The translations under genes were made by a program, and so were the position numbers. The notes under the pieces were generated by a model. It saw only the letters and a program-made list of their open reading frames with translations, had not been told where the DNA came from and ran no database searches. Shown in pieces: positions 8,146 through 19,100 of a stretch of DNA of 44,456 nt; position 1 is the first letter of the stretch; the number at the start of each line of letters is the position of its first letter. This DNA is from Mycobacterium sp. GTDB lineage: Bacteria > Actinomycetota > Actinomycetes > Mycobacteriales > Mycobacteriaceae. Location: positions 1 through 44,456 of the forward strand of contig NZ_JAICZA010000022.1 in the NCBI RefSeq assembly GCF_025933915.1, given 5' to 3'.

Positions 8146-10266
8146 TCAACGAGCGCGAACCAGCTCCAGCACGTCGGCGCCGTACTGTTCCAGCTTGCGC
8201 GCGCCGATTCCGGGAATCGCGATCAGCGCCGCTTCATCGTCAGGCCGCAACTCGGCGATGGCGATCAGCGTGTTGTCGGTGAAGACGACGTAGGCGGGCA
8301 CCTTCTGTTCCTTGGCGACGTCCAACCGCCAAGCCTTGAGCCGCAGTAACAGGTCCTCGTCGATGTCGGCCGCACACGTCTCGCAGCGGCGCAGCATGAC
8401 GGCCGCAGGGGTGGTCAGGTTGTTGTTGCAGATCCGGCAACGGGTCGGGGTTCCCCGGTTGCGCCGAGATTTGCTCGGCCCCGGCTCGGCCCGCGCCTGG
8501 GGTGCGATGCCATTGAGGAACCGCGATGGTTTGCGACCCTGGCGCCCACCCGGGCTGCGGGCCAACGCCCAGCTCAATGCCAAATGCGTTCGGGCCCTGG
8601 TGATTCCGACGTAAAGCAGTCTGCGCTCCTCCTCGACTGCTTCGCTCTCGGCGCCGTGCGCCAGCGCGTGCGAGATGGGCAGCGTGCCATCGGCCAGGCC
8701 GACCAAAAAAACGGCGTCCCACTCGAGTCCCTTGGCGGCGTGCAGCGACGCCAGCGCGACGCCTTGCACCACCGGGGGGTGCCGGGCATCGGCGCGCATC
8801 CGAAGCTCGGCCAGCAGTCCCGGGAATTCCAGTTGCGGGCGTTGCGCCACCTCGTCGTCCACCAGTTCGGCCAGTGCGCTCAAGGCCTCCCAACGCTCGC
8901 GGGCGCGGGTGCCGACCGGCTCCTCGGCCGTCAGCCCCAGCGGTTCCAGCACCGCGCGCACGACGTCGGGCAGCGGTCCTTCGGCACCGCGCGCAGTAGC
9001 CCGTTCAGAGGCACGCTGCAGCGCCAGCAGGGCCTGCTTGATCTCCTGGCGATTGAAAAATCCCTCGCCGCCGCGGATTTGGTAGGCGATGCCCGCCTCG
9101 GTCAACGCCTCCTCGTAGATCTCCGACTGCGCGTTGACCCGGTACAGCACCGCGATCTCCGACGGCGGCGTGCCGGCTTCGATCAGCCGCGCGATCGACG
9201 CGACGACGGCGGCGGCCTCGGCGGGTTCGTCGGCATGCTCGTGGAACGTGGGCGCGGGGCCCGGTGCGCGCTGGCCCACCAGGTGCAGCTTGCTGCCGGC
9301 GACCCGGCCGCGCGCCGCGGCGATCACCTGGTTGGCCAGCGACACCACCTGGGGGGTGGAACGGTAATCACGCTCCAGGCGCACGACCGTGGCGTCGGGG
9401 AAGCGGCGGGAGAAGTCGAGCAGGAACCGCGGCGATGCCCCGGTGAACGAGTAGATGGTCTGGTTGGCATCGCCCACCACCGTCAGGTCGTCGCGGTCGC
9501 CCAACCAGGCCGTCAGCACCCGCTGCTGCAACGGCGTGACGTCCTGGTATTCGTCGACCACGAAACAGCGGTAGCGGTCCCGGAACTCTTCGGCCACCGC
9601 CGGGTCGTTCTCGATCGCGGCCGCGGTGTGCAGCAGCAGATCGTCGAAATCGAGCAGGGTGACGTGTTCGCCGCGGGCCTTCAGGGCCTCGTAGGCGGCG
9701 TAGACGCCGGCGATCTGGGCGGCTTCCAGCGGGATGTCCCGCCCGGCGGCGGCCACCGCGGCCGGGTATTCCTCCGGACCGATCAGCGACGCTTTGGCCC
9801 ACTCGATCTCGCCGGCCAGGTCGCGCACGTCGTCGGTGCTGGCATTGAGCCGGATCCGGCCGGCCGCGCGGGCCACGACGGCGAATTTGCTGTCCAACAG
9901 CTGCCAACCGGTGTCGCCGACCACCCGCGGCCAGAAGTACCGCAGCTGCCGGTGGGCCGCCGCGTGAAACGTGAGGGCCGAGACCGCGCCGACGGCCGGC
10001 CCCGCGCCCGCCGCGGCGTCGATCGTCCGCAACCTGGAGCGCATCTCCCCCGCCGCCCGCTGGGTGAACGTGACCGCCAGCACCTGACCGGCCGCGACAT
10101 GCCCGCCGGCGACCAGCTGGGCGATCCGGTGAGTGATGGTGCGGGTCTTGCCTGTTCCGGCGCCCGCCAGCACGCAGACCGGGCCGCGCGGAGCCAGCAC
10201 TGCCTCGCGCTGCTCGTCGTCCAGCCCGGCTGTCAGTGGTTCGGCGACCGTCGGCATGGCGTCCAT
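8146..10266 (-). CDS. uvrD2: UvrD2, superfamily 1 DNA helicase with HRDC domain
   Basis: A 706-residue 3'-to-5' SF1A helicase. Walker A is in [12 protein letters not shown], motif II in [13 protein letters not shown], motif III in [12 protein letters not shown], motif IV/V in [16 protein letters not shown] and motif VI in YVGITRAR. After the motor a tetracysteine zinc module (CRICNNN ... RRCETC) links to a C-terminal HRDC domain (IAIAELRP ... [13 protein letters not shown]). This layout is specific to actinobacterial UvrD2, which is essential in M. tuberculosis mainly for its ATPase. The start is set at ATG 10266, preceded by GGGAAG 5 nt upstream; the frame is open 7 codons further. It is divergent from mycoredoxin and upstream of whiB7 on the same strand. 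Confidence 0.93.
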   Translation of the reverse strand: MDAMPTVAEPLTAGLDDEQREAVLAPRGPVCVLAGAGTGKTRTITHRIAQLVAGGHVAAGQVLAVTFTQRAAGEMRSRLRTIDAAAGAGPAVGAVSALTFHAAAHRQLRYFWPRVVGDTGWQLLDSKFAVVARAAGRIRLNASTDDVRDLAGEIEWAKASLIGPEEYPAAVAAAGRDIPLEAAQIAGVYAAYEALKARGEHVTLLDFDDLLLHTAAAIENDPAVAEEFRDRYRCFVVDEYQDVTPLQQRVLTAWLGDRDDLTVVGDANQTIYSFTGASPRFLLDFSRRFPDATVVRLERDYRSTPQVVSLANQVIAAARGRVAGSKLHLVGQRAPGPAPTFHEHADEPAEAAAVVASIARLIEAGTPPSEIAVLYRVNAQSEIYEEALTEAGIAYQIRGGEGFFNRQEIKQALLALQRASERATARGAEGPLPDVVRAVLEPLGLTAEEPVGTRARERWEALSALAELVDDEVAQRPQLEFPGLLAELRMRADARHPPVVQGVALASLHAAKGLEWDAVFLVGLADGTLPISHALAHGAESEAVEEERRLLYVGITRARTHLALSWALARSPGGRQGRKPSRFLNGIAPQARAEPGPSKSRRNRGTPTRCRICNNNLTTPAAVMLRRCETCAADIDEDLLLRLKAWRLDVAKEQKVPAYVVFTDNTLIAIAELRPDDEAALIAIPGIGARKLEQYGADVLELVRAR

Positions 10267-10359
10267 CTTGGCTTCCCATACTGACAAGTCGCCGACGAAC
10301 CTGATGCATCGCCACGCCCCAAACCGGAAGTGCTGGCGTGTCGCCCCGGCGAGTCGGCG

Positions 10360-10412
10360 CCCGTCCCCCTCGCCGCTTCGCGGCTGGGCGGTACCCCCAG
10401 CGCGGAATGCAT
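10360..10412. repeat. GC-rich hairpin-bearing intergenic element
   Basis: In the uvrD2/mycoredoxin gap, a C-run (GTCCCCCTC), a perfect GCCGC-TTC-GCGGC hairpin and GGTACCCCCAG form a compact block. Similar blocks are, from memory, common between genes in slow-growing mycobacteria. Only one copy is seen in this window, so the repeat status is not proven here. Confidence 0.35.
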
Positions 10413-10423
10413 CGTCGCCGGGC

Positions 10424-10429
10424 TACGTT
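10424..10429 (+). promoter_or_regulatory. -10 hexamer TACGTT, near-leaderless start of mycoredoxin
   Basis: TACGTT is 8 nt before ATG 10438, so transcription would begin within 1-2 nt of the start codon. No ribosome site lies between. Confidence 0.45.
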
Positions 10430-10437
10430 ATCGGGCT

Positions 10438-10692
10438 ATGACCTCTGCCCCGCTCACCGTCTACACCACCTCCTGGTGTGGCTACTGCCATCGGCTCATG
10501 ACCGTGCTCAAGTCCAACGGAATTGCGTACGAGGCGGTCGACATCGAGCACGACGCGGCGGCCGCTGACTTTGTCAGCTCGGTCAACGGCGGCAACAGGA
10601 CAGTCCCCACGGTGAAGTTCGCCGACGGGTCGACGCTGACTAACCCGAGCGCCGCCCAGGTGAAGGCGAAGCTGGCCGAAGCCGGCAACTGA
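10438..10692 (+). CDS. mrx1: Mycoredoxin-1, glutaredoxin-like mycothiol disulfide reductase
   Basis: An 84-residue thioredoxin-fold protein with the redox pair Cys14/Cys17 in TTSWCGYCHRL, the cis-Pro in TVPTVKF and the glutathione-type grip motif replaced as in mycoredoxins. It reduces mycothiol-protein mixed disulfides together with mycothiol disulfide reductase in the cytoplasm (family knowledge). The frame is open to 10330. ATG 10438 is chosen for the exact Mrx1 length and the leaderless -10 at 10424. It is divergent from uvrD2 and convergent with nudC, with 21 nt between stop codons. Confidence 0.95.
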   Translation: MTSAPLTVYTTSWCGYCHRLMTVLKSNGIAYEAVDIEHDAAAADFVSSVNGGNRTVPTVKFADGSTLTNPSAAQVKAKLAEAGN

Positions 10693-10713
10693 GTCCGGGG
10701 CGCGGCGCGCGAG

Positions 10714-11646
10714 TCAGTCGATCCCGGCCCAGGATTCGATGATCACGCGGGCGATCGAAATCGACCCGGGCAGTAGGAGTTTCGACTCCGCGGAAGTCGA
10801 CCAGTCCCCGGCCGCCAGGGCCGCACGCACCTCGTCGCGGGTGAACCACGCCGCCTCGGCGATCTCGCCGTCGTTGAACGAGAACCCCTGCGCCGGGTCG
10901 CCGACGGCATGGAATCCGACCATCAGCGAGCGCGGGAACGGCCACGGCTGACTGCCCAGATAGCGCACGTCGCGCACGGTCAGCCCGATCTCCTCGCGGA
11001 TCTCCCGAGCCACACACGCCTCGAAAGATTCACCGGCCTCGACGAATCCGGCCAGAAGCGAGAACATCCGCTCCGGCCACACCGTCTGGCGGGCCAGCAC
11101 CGCGCGGTCGCCTCCGTCGTGGACCAGACAGATCACCGCCGGGTCGATGCGCGGAAACTCTTCGTGACCGGTGACCGGGTTGATGCGGGACCAGCCCGCC
11201 CGGGCCGGTCGTGTCGGTGAGCCGTCCACCGAGCTGAAACGAGCCTTCTCATGCCAATTCAGCAGGGCGACGGCCGACGACATCAGCTGGCCGCTGGCGT
11301 CGTCGAAGATCGGGCCGAGGCTACGCAGGTTCACCACCTCGGTGTGCACTTCGGGGTCCGCCGGGGCCTGCAGCGCGCCACGGATGGCCCACACATGGCG
11401 ACCGTCCTCGAGGCGCCCCAGAAACACCGCTTCCGACGGTGGCTTGTCGCCCAGCTCCGCGGCCACACCCAGCACCACCCGGCCGTCGGCCACCAGCACC
11501 TGATTGCGTGAGTCCACCCGCAGCAGCGCCGCCTCGGCCCAGCCGGCGGCGGCCGCTTCGACATCGGTGCGCAGCTGATCGGCCCGGTCGGCGCCGACGC
11601 GCGACAGCAACGGGACGCTGCGCAGCTCAAAGTCTGCGATCGCCAT
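10714..11646 (-). CDS. nudC: NudC, NADH pyrophosphatase / NAD-RNA decapping Nudix hydrolase
   Basis: A 310-residue protein: an N-terminal NUDIX-like domain, then a catalytic domain with the Nudix box (GFVEAGESFEACVAREIREE) and the NADH-specific motif SQPWPFPRS. The zinc-finger cysteines of E. coli NudC are absent between the two domains (the stretch from ALLNWHEKAR to FPRIDPAVI has none), as recalled for mycobacterial NudC. It cleaves NAD(H), and NAD capped on RNA, to NMN(H) plus AMP; in M. tuberculosis it has been linked to isoniazid/ethionamide-NAD adduct breakdown. ATG 11646 overlaps the channel gene stop by 1 nt (TGATG), so it is translationally coupled. The frame extends 26 codons upstream, but that part lies inside the channel gene. 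Confidence 0.93.
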   Translation of the reverse strand: MAIADFELRSVPLLSRVGADRADQLRTDVEAAAAGWAEAALLRVDSRNQVLVADGRVVLGVAAELGDKPPSEAVFLGRLEDGRHVWAIRGALQAPADPEVHTEVVNLRSLGPIFDDASGQLMSSAVALLNWHEKARFSSVDGSPTRPARAGWSRINPVTGHEEFPRIDPAVICLVHDGGDRAVLARQTVWPERMFSLLAGFVEAGESFEACVAREIREEIGLTVRDVRYLGSQPWPFPRSLMVGFHAVGDPAQGFSFNDGEIAEAAWFTRDEVRAALAAGDWSTSAESKLLLPGSISIARVIIESWAGID

Positions 11647-12755
11647 CAGTGCCCCACGCTTCGGATGTAGAGCAACCGGTCGCTGGCCTCGACGGCGTCC
11701 ACCTCCGGCGCATCGATGCGCCACAGGTGGCCGTCGCGCACCACGCCGAGCACGATGTCGCGCAAATGCCGGGGCGAACCGCCGACTTCGCTCTGCTCGA
11801 CTTCCCGCTCGGCGATCGCCAGGCCCGCGTCCGGCGTCAGCAGGTCCTCGATCATCTCCACGACGCTGGGCGTCGTGGTGGCAAGCCCCAGGAGCCGGCC
11901 GGCGGTCGCCGAGGAGACCACCACCGAGTCCGCCCCCGACTGCTGCAGCAGGTGCTGATTTTCGGTCTCCCGGATCGAGGCGACGATCTTGGCGTTGGGC
12001 GCGATCTCGCGCGCCGTCAGCGTCGCCAGCACCGCGGTGTCGTCGCGGCTGGCAGCGATGATGATGGACGCGGCGTGTTGGGCCCCGGCCAGCCGCAGCA
12101 CGTCGGCTTTGGTGGCGTCGCCGTGCACGGTGACCAGGCCCGCGCTCTCGGCGTGCTCGAGCGTGCTGCGATCCGTGTCGACGACGACGACCTCCGACTG
12201 CGTGGTTTCGTCACCGAGGATCGCGGCGACCGCCGTTTTGCCCTTGGTGCCGTAGCCGATCACGATGGTGTGGTTGCGCACTCTGCTCCTCCAACGCTGA
12301 ATCTTCCACCCTTGGCGAGACCGCTCGGAAAGCACTTCCAGCGTGGTGCCCACCAGCACGGCCAGGAACGCGATCCGCAGCGCGGTGAAGATCAGGGTGT
12401 GCACCAGGCGCGCGGTTTCGGTGTACGGCGTGATGTCGCCGTAACCGGTGGTCGACAGCGAAACCGCGGAGAAATACACGCAGTCCAAAAATGTCAGCGG
12501 CTCGTTGCGCACGTCGCGGAAGCCGGCGCGGTCCACGTAGACGATGACGGCCGCACCGAACAGCACCACCAGGGCGATGGCCAGGCGACGGGTGATGACG
12601 CGGATGGGGCTCGCGTGCTCTTCGGGGATGCGCACCACGCGGATCAGCTGATGACCGCGCTGGGCGGTCAGCGCTTCATCCAGACCGCTCAGCTTTCGCG
12701 ACCTACCGTTGCCCACGGCGGCCCGTCGTCGGCTTGACTTCTGCGCACGAGACAC
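11646..12755 (-). CDS. Two-TM potassium channel with RCK (TrkA-N/TrkA-C) domains
   Basis: A 369-residue Rv3200c-like protein. TM1 is about residues 58-75 (LAIALVVLFGAAVIVYV), the pore helix and selectivity filter are in SLSTTGYGDITPY, and TM2 is about 115-135. A TrkA-N Rossmann domain starts with VIGYGTKGKTAV (GxGxxG, nucleotide binding), with the acidic end of beta-2 in VVVVDTDR. A TrkA-C domain fills the C-terminus. It should form a ligand-gated K+ channel in the inner membrane, gated by a nucleotide such as NAD(H) or ATP (family knowledge). The start GTG 12755 has no clear ribosome site, and a slightly shorter N-terminus is possible. It lies 9 nt after adnB and is coupled to nudC. Confidence 0.92.
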   Translation of the reverse strand: MSRAQKSSRRRAAVGNGRSRKLSGLDEALTAQRGHQLIRVVRIPEEHASPIRVITRRLAIALVVLFGAAVIVYVDRAGFRDVRNEPLTFLDCVYFSAVSLSTTGYGDITPYTETARLVHTLIFTALRIAFLAVLVGTTLEVLSERSRQGWKIQRWRSRVRNHTIVIGYGTKGKTAVAAILGDETTQSEVVVVDTDRSTLEHAESAGLVTVHGDATKADVLRLAGAQHAASIIIAASRDDTAVLATLTAREIAPNAKIVASIRETENQHLLQQSGADSVVVSSATAGRLLGLATTTPSVVEMIEDLLTPDAGLAIAEREVEQSEVGGSPRHLRDIVLGVVRDGHLWRIDAPEVDAVEASDRLLYIRSVGH

Positions 12756-12764
12756 GCACGCGTC

Positions 12765-15700
12765 TTATGTAACCACGGGCACAGCCTCCCCAATACTTGG
12801 GCGGCGCGGGTCACCCGGGGCGCCGCCGGGATCGATCAGCAACCCGGCGACCTCGGCGGCGCTCGGCAATTCATCGGGGACCACCGTGGTGCGGGCGCGC
12901 ACGTAGTAGAAGGCGGTGCGCACCGTAGATTCCGGGACCCCGGCCAACGCCGCCCAGGCCATGCGGTACACCGCGAGCTGGACGGCGGCCTGGCGCAGCG
13001 CCTCCGGGCCGTGCGGCGGTTCACCGGTCTTCCAGTCCACCACGGTGGCGCCGCCGTCGGGATCGACGAACACCGCGTCGATGCGGCCGCGGACCAGGGT
13101 GTCACCGATCGGCATCTCGAACGGCACCTCGACGGCGACGGGAGTTCTTGCGGCCCAGGGCGATTCGGCGAAGGAGGCCTGCAGCGCGGCCAATTCGGCG
13201 GTGTCGCCGACGTCGGAGTCCGCCGCCCCGGGCAAATCAGCGAGATCAAACAGGCATTCGGCGCCATAGAATTTCTGGACCCAGGCGTGAAAAACATTGC
13301 CCAGCAACGCATGCGGATCCGGCCGCGACGGCAGCCGATGCCTCAATCGCTGCGCCGCACCCGCCGGGTCGCGCGCCAGGCCGACCAGGGAGCTGACCGA
13401 CAGCTGGCCGGGCAGCTCCCCGGTCGGTAGCTCGGTCGACCGCGCACGTTCGGCCAGTAACGCGTCGACGTCGGCGGCCCAGCCGTCGATGTCGGCGCAC
13501 GGCGCGCCGGGCTCAGCCGCCAGCGCCTGGCTCACGAGCACCGCGCCGCGCTCGACATCGCGGCGCCGCACCGCCAGCGGGTCGGCGGGCCACACCGCTT
13601 CGACAACGTTGTCGCGTAGCGGGTTTCGTTCGCCGTCGGCGGGTGTCGGCGCCCAGTGCTCCACGGTCCCGCAGGGGTCGCCGGCCGCGCTCGAGCCGTC
13701 GATGACGTCCTTGATCTCCACCAGGAAATCCGACGGGCCACGCGGTTTGATCCCGGTGGCTCCCCAGTGGTGCCCGGAGACCAGCAGGGTGTCCTCGGCG
13801 CGGGTGATGGCGACGTACAGCAATCGGCGCTCCTCATCGACGCGGCGCTGGTCGAGCTGGCGGCGATGCTCGGAGATCTTGTCCGACAGTTGCTTTCGGT
13901 TGGTGACGTCCGAGGTGTCGAGCACCGGGATGCCCAGCGCGCCCGCGGCGGCGCGGTCGCCGCGGAGCAGTGGTGGCAGCTCCGCGGCGTCGGTGAGCCA
14001 GGTGCTCTTGGACGCCGTCGACGGAAACGTCCCGCCCGACAGGTGCGCGACCGCCACCACCTGCCATTCCAGCCCCTTCGCGGAGTGCACGGTGAGCACT
14101 TGAACGCGGTCGTGTGCGACGGCCAATGGGGCCGGCGCCAAACCGTTCTCGATCGTCTCGGCGACATCCAGAAACGCCAGCAGGCCGGCCACCGAGGTGG
14201 TCGCCGACGCGTCCAGCGGCGTGGTCGCGCCGTCAGCGCGTTCGGCGTAACCGGCGACGACGTCCGCGAACGCGTCCAGATGCTCGGTGCCGGCCCAGCC
14301 CGCTTCCACCCCCGCCGCGGCGCGGACTTCGCAATCGACGCCCAGCACGCGTCGCACCTCGGCCACCAGCTCCGCAAGGGGATGGCCGAGGTGCGCGCGC
14401 AGGACGGCCAGTTCGGCGGCCAGCGCGGTGATGCGCTGATACCCCGCAGCCGAATACGAGCCGGCCGGACCCGGATCGGCGATCGCATCGGCCAGGCACA
14501 CGGTGTCGGCGTCGACACGGGCGGGGTCGGCGGCGCTCGCGATCGACACGGCCGAGGTCGGCGCGCCGGCGGCCACGGCCCCGCCGAGCACACGCGCACG
14601 CTGCCACAGCGCGGCGATGTCGCGGGCGCCGAGGCGCCAGCGTGCACCGGTGAGCACCCGCATCGCCGCCGCACCGGCCGCCGGATCGGCGACCAACCGC
14701 AGCATGGCCACGACCTCGGCGACCTCGGGGACCGACAGCAGGCCGGCCAGCCCGACGACCTCGACGGGGACTCCGCGGGCGCGCAGCGCATCGGCGATGG
14801 GCGCGGCGTCGGCGTTGCGGCGCACCAGGACCGCGGCCGTCGGGGGGCTGACGCCGTCCGCCCGGGCCCGTTGGTAGTGGGTGGCGAGGTGGCGGGCGAT
14901 CCACTCGCGTTCGGCCACCACGTCGGGCAGCAATGCACAGCGCACGCTGCCGGGCGGGGCGTCCGGACGGGGGCGCAGCGCGTGCACGGCCACCGATCGC
15001 CGACGCGCCTCGGCGGATACGGCGTTGGCCACCCGCAGGGCCCGCGGCGGATTGCGCCAGCTGGTCCGCAATTCCAGGACCGGCGCGGGCGTGCCGTCGG
15101 ACCGCGGGAAGTCGGTGGTGAAGCGAGGCAGGTTGGTCGCCGAGGCCCCGCGCCAGCCGTAGATGGACTGGATGGGATCGCCGACGGCCGTCAGCGCCAG
15201 CCCGTCGTCGACCCCACCGCCGAACAGGGCCGACAGCGCGATGCGCTGGGCGTGCCCGGTGTCCTGGTACTCGTCGAGCAGCACCACCCGGTAGCGGCCG
15301 CGCAGGTCCTCGCCGACCTGCGGAAAACCCGCCGCCAGCCGCGCCGCGGACGCCATCTGCATCCCGAAATCCATCACCTTCGCGGCGTGCATGCGTTCGT
15401 TGAGCGCATCCAGCAGGGGCACCAGCTCCGCACGCTCGGTCTGGGTGCCCAGCAGCCGCAGCAGCCATTGGCTGGGGCCGCGCTCCCGCTGATAGGGGCC
15501 CGCGGGCAGGGCATGGACGAGCCGCTCCAGCTCCACGTGGGTATCGCGCAACTGCCCGGTGTCGACGAGGTGTTCGGCCAGCTGCCCCCACAGCCGCAGC
15601 ACCATGGAGGTGACGGCGGCCGGGTTCTTGTCGGTGTGCAGCTCGCCGCGGTACCCGTTCACCACGTCGAAAGCCAGTTGCCACAACTCGGTTTCGCTGA

Positions 15701-16121
15701 GCAACCGGGTGTCGGGTTCGACGGGCAGCAACAGGCCGTAGTCACGCAGCAGCGAGCCCGCGAACGCGTGGTAGGTGCTGATCACCGGGGCGCCTTCGGG
15801 CTCGGCGGCCGCGCCGCCGACGGGGCCGGTGCCGCCCAGGCCGACGCCGGCCAAGCGGGCCAGCCGGGACCGGACCCGGCGCAGCAGCTGGCCGGCAGCC
15901 TTGCGGGTGAACGTCAATCCGAGCACCTGGGAGGGGTCGGCGTAGCCGTTGGCGATCAGCCACACCACCCGTGCGGCCATGGTCTCGGTCTTACCGGCAC
16001 CGGCCCCCGCGATGACGACCAGCGGCCCCGGCGGCGCGGCGATGACCGCGGACTGCTCCTCGGTGGGCGGGAAAAGCCCCAGGGTGCAGGCCAATTCGTT
16101 CGGGCTGTAGCGCGCGTTCAT
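12765..16121 (-). CDS. adnB: AdnB, lead motor and nuclease subunit of the AdnAB helicase-nuclease
   Basis: A 1118-residue UvrD-like helicase fused to a RecB-type nuclease. Walker A is in VIAGAGAGKTETM, motif II in VVLLDEYQDTGHAQ, motif III in VGDPIQSIYGWRG, motif V in LTVHSAKGLEW and motif VI in YVAITRAEDTLL. The nuclease core near residue 1040 is VVDWKTGEPP followed by QLAVYRMAW. AdnAB resects double-strand breaks in mycobacteria in place of RecBCD; AdnB is the dominant translocase. The frame is open far upstream to 17000 through adnA, but ATG 16121 is chosen: it overlaps the adnA stop by 4 nt (ATGA) and begins MNARYSPNELACTLGL, right before the Q-motif (PTEEQSAVI). Confidence 0.95.
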   Translation of the reverse strand: MNARYSPNELACTLGLFPPTEEQSAVIAAPPGPLVVIAGAGAGKTETMAARVVWLIANGYADPSQVLGLTFTRKAAGQLLRRVRSRLARLAGVGLGGTGPVGGAAAEPEGAPVISTYHAFAGSLLRDYGLLLPVEPDTRLLSETELWQLAFDVVNGYRGELHTDKNPAAVTSMVLRLWGQLAEHLVDTGQLRDTHVELERLVHALPAGPYQRERGPSQWLLRLLGTQTERAELVPLLDALNERMHAAKVMDFGMQMASAARLAAGFPQVGEDLRGRYRVVLLDEYQDTGHAQRIALSALFGGGVDDGLALTAVGDPIQSIYGWRGASATNLPRFTTDFPRSDGTPAPVLELRTSWRNPPRALRVANAVSAEARRRSVAVHALRPRPDAPPGSVRCALLPDVVAEREWIARHLATHYQRARADGVSPPTAAVLVRRNADAAPIADALRARGVPVEVVGLAGLLSVPEVAEVVAMLRLVADPAAGAAAMRVLTGARWRLGARDIAALWQRARVLGGAVAAGAPTSAVSIASAADPARVDADTVCLADAIADPGPAGSYSAAGYQRITALAAELAVLRAHLGHPLAELVAEVRRVLGVDCEVRAAAGVEAGWAGTEHLDAFADVVAGYAERADGATTPLDASATTSVAGLLAFLDVAETIENGLAPAPLAVAHDRVQVLTVHSAKGLEWQVVAVAHLSGGTFPSTASKSTWLTDAAELPPLLRGDRAAAGALGIPVLDTSDVTNRKQLSDKISEHRRQLDQRRVDEERRLLYVAITRAEDTLLVSGHHWGATGIKPRGPSDFLVEIKDVIDGSSAAGDPCGTVEHWAPTPADGERNPLRDNVVEAVWPADPLAVRRRDVERGAVLVSQALAAEPGAPCADIDGWAADVDALLAERARSTELPTGELPGQLSVSSLVGLARDPAGAAQRLRHRLPSRPDPHALLGNVFHAWVQKFYGAECLFDLADLPGAADSDVGDTAELAALQASFAESPWAARTPVAVEVPFEMPIGDTLVRGRIDAVFVDPDGGATVVDWKTGEPPHGPEALRQAAVQLAVYRMAWAALAGVPESTVRTAFYYVRARTTVVPDELPSAAEVAGLLIDPGGAPGDPRRPSIGEAVPVVT

Positions 16122-19100
16122 CGGGCCGACCCGTCGGTGTGCGCCGGGCAGCACGGCCGGATGGGGCAGTGCGTGCAACCGTCGTTGCGCCGCGCGACGA
16201 ACTGCGGGCCGGCCGTCGCGTCCGCCGCTCGCCGGATGACCTCTCGCCATTCGTCGCCGGCGCCCGCTGTCAGCGGGTCCTGTTCCCGTTCGACCGCTCC
16301 CGCCGCCCCGGTCTTGCCGACGTAAACCAGCCGCGCGCCACCGGGTTCCAGCGTGTCGCCCGCAGCGGCCACCAGGCCTTCGGCCACGGCCAGCTGATAC
16401 ATCGCCAGCTGGGCGTGTTGTTGGGCGTCGTCCTTGCTGACCGGGGACCTGCCGGTTTTGACGTCGACGATCACCAGCCGGCCGGCGGCATCGCGCTCCA
16501 GCCGGTCCACCCGGCCGCGCAACCGAACCTGCCCCCCGTCCCCGGTTTCCAGCGTTCCGTCGATCTCGACCTCGACGCCGGCCTCGGTCAGCGCGCCCCG
16601 GGTCCGCGCTCGCCACTCGATGAACGCCTCGAGCATCGCGCGGTGGCGGGCCAGCTCGTTGTCCGAATGCCATTGCGCGACAAAGGGCAGGTGCTTCCAG
16701 GCCCGCTCCAGCTCGGCCAGCAGTTCCGCGTCGCTTCGGTGCGGTTCGGCGATCAGTGCGTGCACCACCGAACCGAGGGTTGAGCGCAGATCGCGCGGGT
16801 TGGTTCCGCCGTGCCGTTCGGCAAGCCAGCGCAGCGGGCAGTCGGCCAGTGTCTGCATGGTCGACGGGGTCAGCGTGACGACGTCGCCGCCTGCCCGCAG
16901 CGGTTCGCCGGTGCTGACCGGGGTCAGGCCGTGCCAACCGGCCGGGTCGGCGCCGGGCACCCCGGCTTTGGCCAACCGGGCCAATTGCGTTGCCGCGCAA
17001 TCGCGGGCGAGCTCATCCACCGCACCGTCAGACGCGCACGCCACGGCGCGCAGCCGGCCCACCAGCGCGGCCGCCGACAGCACTCGCGGCGCCGAAACGG
17101 GCTGCAGCGGAGCATTTTCGACGTCCGCATCGGCCCACTGCGCGATGTCGAAGAAGAATGTCGATGGCAACGTGGCCGCGTGGTCCGCCCCGCCGGCGTC
17201 GCTGTCCACGGCCGTCACCAGCAACCGCCGCCGGGCGCGGCCCATCGCCGCCACCAGTAACCTGCGCTCCTCGGCCACCAGCGGCGCCCGCAGCGAGGCG
17301 TCCGCGGTGACCCCGTCCAGCTCGTCGAGCAGCCGCTGGGTGCCGAGCACACCGCCCCGCGGAACGGTGTTGGGCCACAACCCATCCTGCAATCCGGCGA
17401 GGACCACGAAATCCCATTCATGTCCCAGCGCGGCATGCGCACTGAGCACCCTGACCTGCTCGGCCGCGGCCACCGGCTCGGGGTTGGCGCTCGGCAGCTG
17501 CAGCGCGGCGATGTGTTCGACCAGCCCGCGCAACGACGCACCCGAGGTGCGCGACACGTAGTCGTCGGTGATGTCGAACAGTGCGGTCACCGACTCGAGG
17601 TCCCGGCTGGCCTGGGCGGCGGGAGGGCCACCGCGCTCACTGACCGACAGCCAGCGGCGCTGCAGCCCGGACCGGTGCCAGGCGGCCCACAGCGTGTAGC
17701 GCGGGTCTTGACCGCCGCGGTGACAGCGCGCGGCCGCGTCCAGCACCGCACGGACCTTGCGCAACGAACGAAACTGCGGACCCGGCGGCGGCGGCGCGGC
17801 ACCGGACAGCGCCTCGACCAACAGCTCTGCGAAATCACCCGGCGGGCGATCGGGGTTGGCGCGCTGCAGCTTTCGGCGCAGCTGGCGCAGCGAAACCGGG
17901 TCGACGCGACCGATGGGACCGGTCAGTAGCGCCAGCGCCTGCCGCCCGTCCAGCCCGTCTGCGGCGGCCAGCAGCACGGTCAGCAGCGCGCGCACCGCCG
18001 GCTCCTCGGACAGCGGCCCGGTGGCGGCGGCCGCCGCTACCGGCACCCCGGCGGCCGCCAGCGCACGCGGCAATCGCGCGCCGGCCCGCGGCACCGACCG
18101 GACGACGACCGCCATCTGTGACCAGGGCACGCCGTCGACCAGGTGCGCGCGTCGCAGCGCGTCGGCGATCGTCGCCGCCTCGGCGTGCGCCGACGAGGCG
18201 AGCCGCACCGTGACGGACCCCTCCCCCGCCCCGGCGCCGTCGATCCGGCGGCCTGGGCTGCCGCCCGGCAACCGGCCGGCGATGCCGCTGACGGCGCGGG
18301 CCACCGCGGGAGCGCAGCGATGCGACGTCGTCAACGTCACCGCCGGGGCATCACCGTTGAGCAGCCCGGCGGGTTCGCCGCCCCGGAAGCCGAACACCGC
18401 CTGATTCGGGTCCCCGGCGACCAGCGCCAGGTCGGCGCCCGCCGCGAGCACGCGAACCAGGCGGGCCGCCTGCGGGTCGAGCTGTTGGGCGTCGTCGACC
18501 AGCAAAACCCGGATCCGGGCCCGTTCGCCCGCCAGCAGCTCGGGATCGACGGCGAAAGCCTCCAGCGCCGCGCCCACCAATTCGGCGGCGCCCAGGGCGG
18601 GGGCCGTCGCCTCCGGCGCGGCCATGCCGACCGCCGCACGCAGCAACATCACCTGCTCGTACTGGCGCGCGAATTGCCCAGCGGCCGTCCATTCCGGCCG
18701 GCGGCAACGACGACCCAGCCGCTCCAATTCCTGCGGGTCGACACCGCGCTCGGCGCAGCGGGCCAACAGGTTTCGCAGTTCGGTGGCGAACCCCGCGGTG
18801 CTCAGCGCCGGCCGCAGCTGCGCGGGCCATGCCGTCGCCGAGCAGGGCCCGTCATCAAGATCCCCGGCCAGCAGTTCCCGGATGATGGCGTCCTGTTCGG
18901 CACTGGTCACCAACCGCGGGGGCGCATCGCCGGCACGCTCGGCGGCGCGCCGCAAGACCGCGTAGGCGTACCCGTGCACCGTTCGCACCAACGGTTCGCT
19001 GACGGCGACCCGGCCCGGGCCGGCGGATCGCGATCGCAGCAGCGCCGTCGTCAACGCGCTGCGCTCGGCCATCCCGAGCCGACCGGAACCGGTAAGCAAC

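Noticed and set aside
8584..10284. 566-codon plus-strand frame
   Set aside because: Exact antisense shadow of uvrD2; composition is His/Arg/Gly-rich without any domain.
13656..16325. 889-codon plus-strand frame
   Set aside because: Antisense to adnB and the adnA 3' end. All helicase and nuclease motifs are on the minus strand.
16122..17000. Upstream extension of the adnB frame (to 1411 codons)
   Set aside because: The extra part runs in the wrong frame through the conserved adnA nuclease region. The ATGA overlap and the Q-motif position fix the start at 16121.
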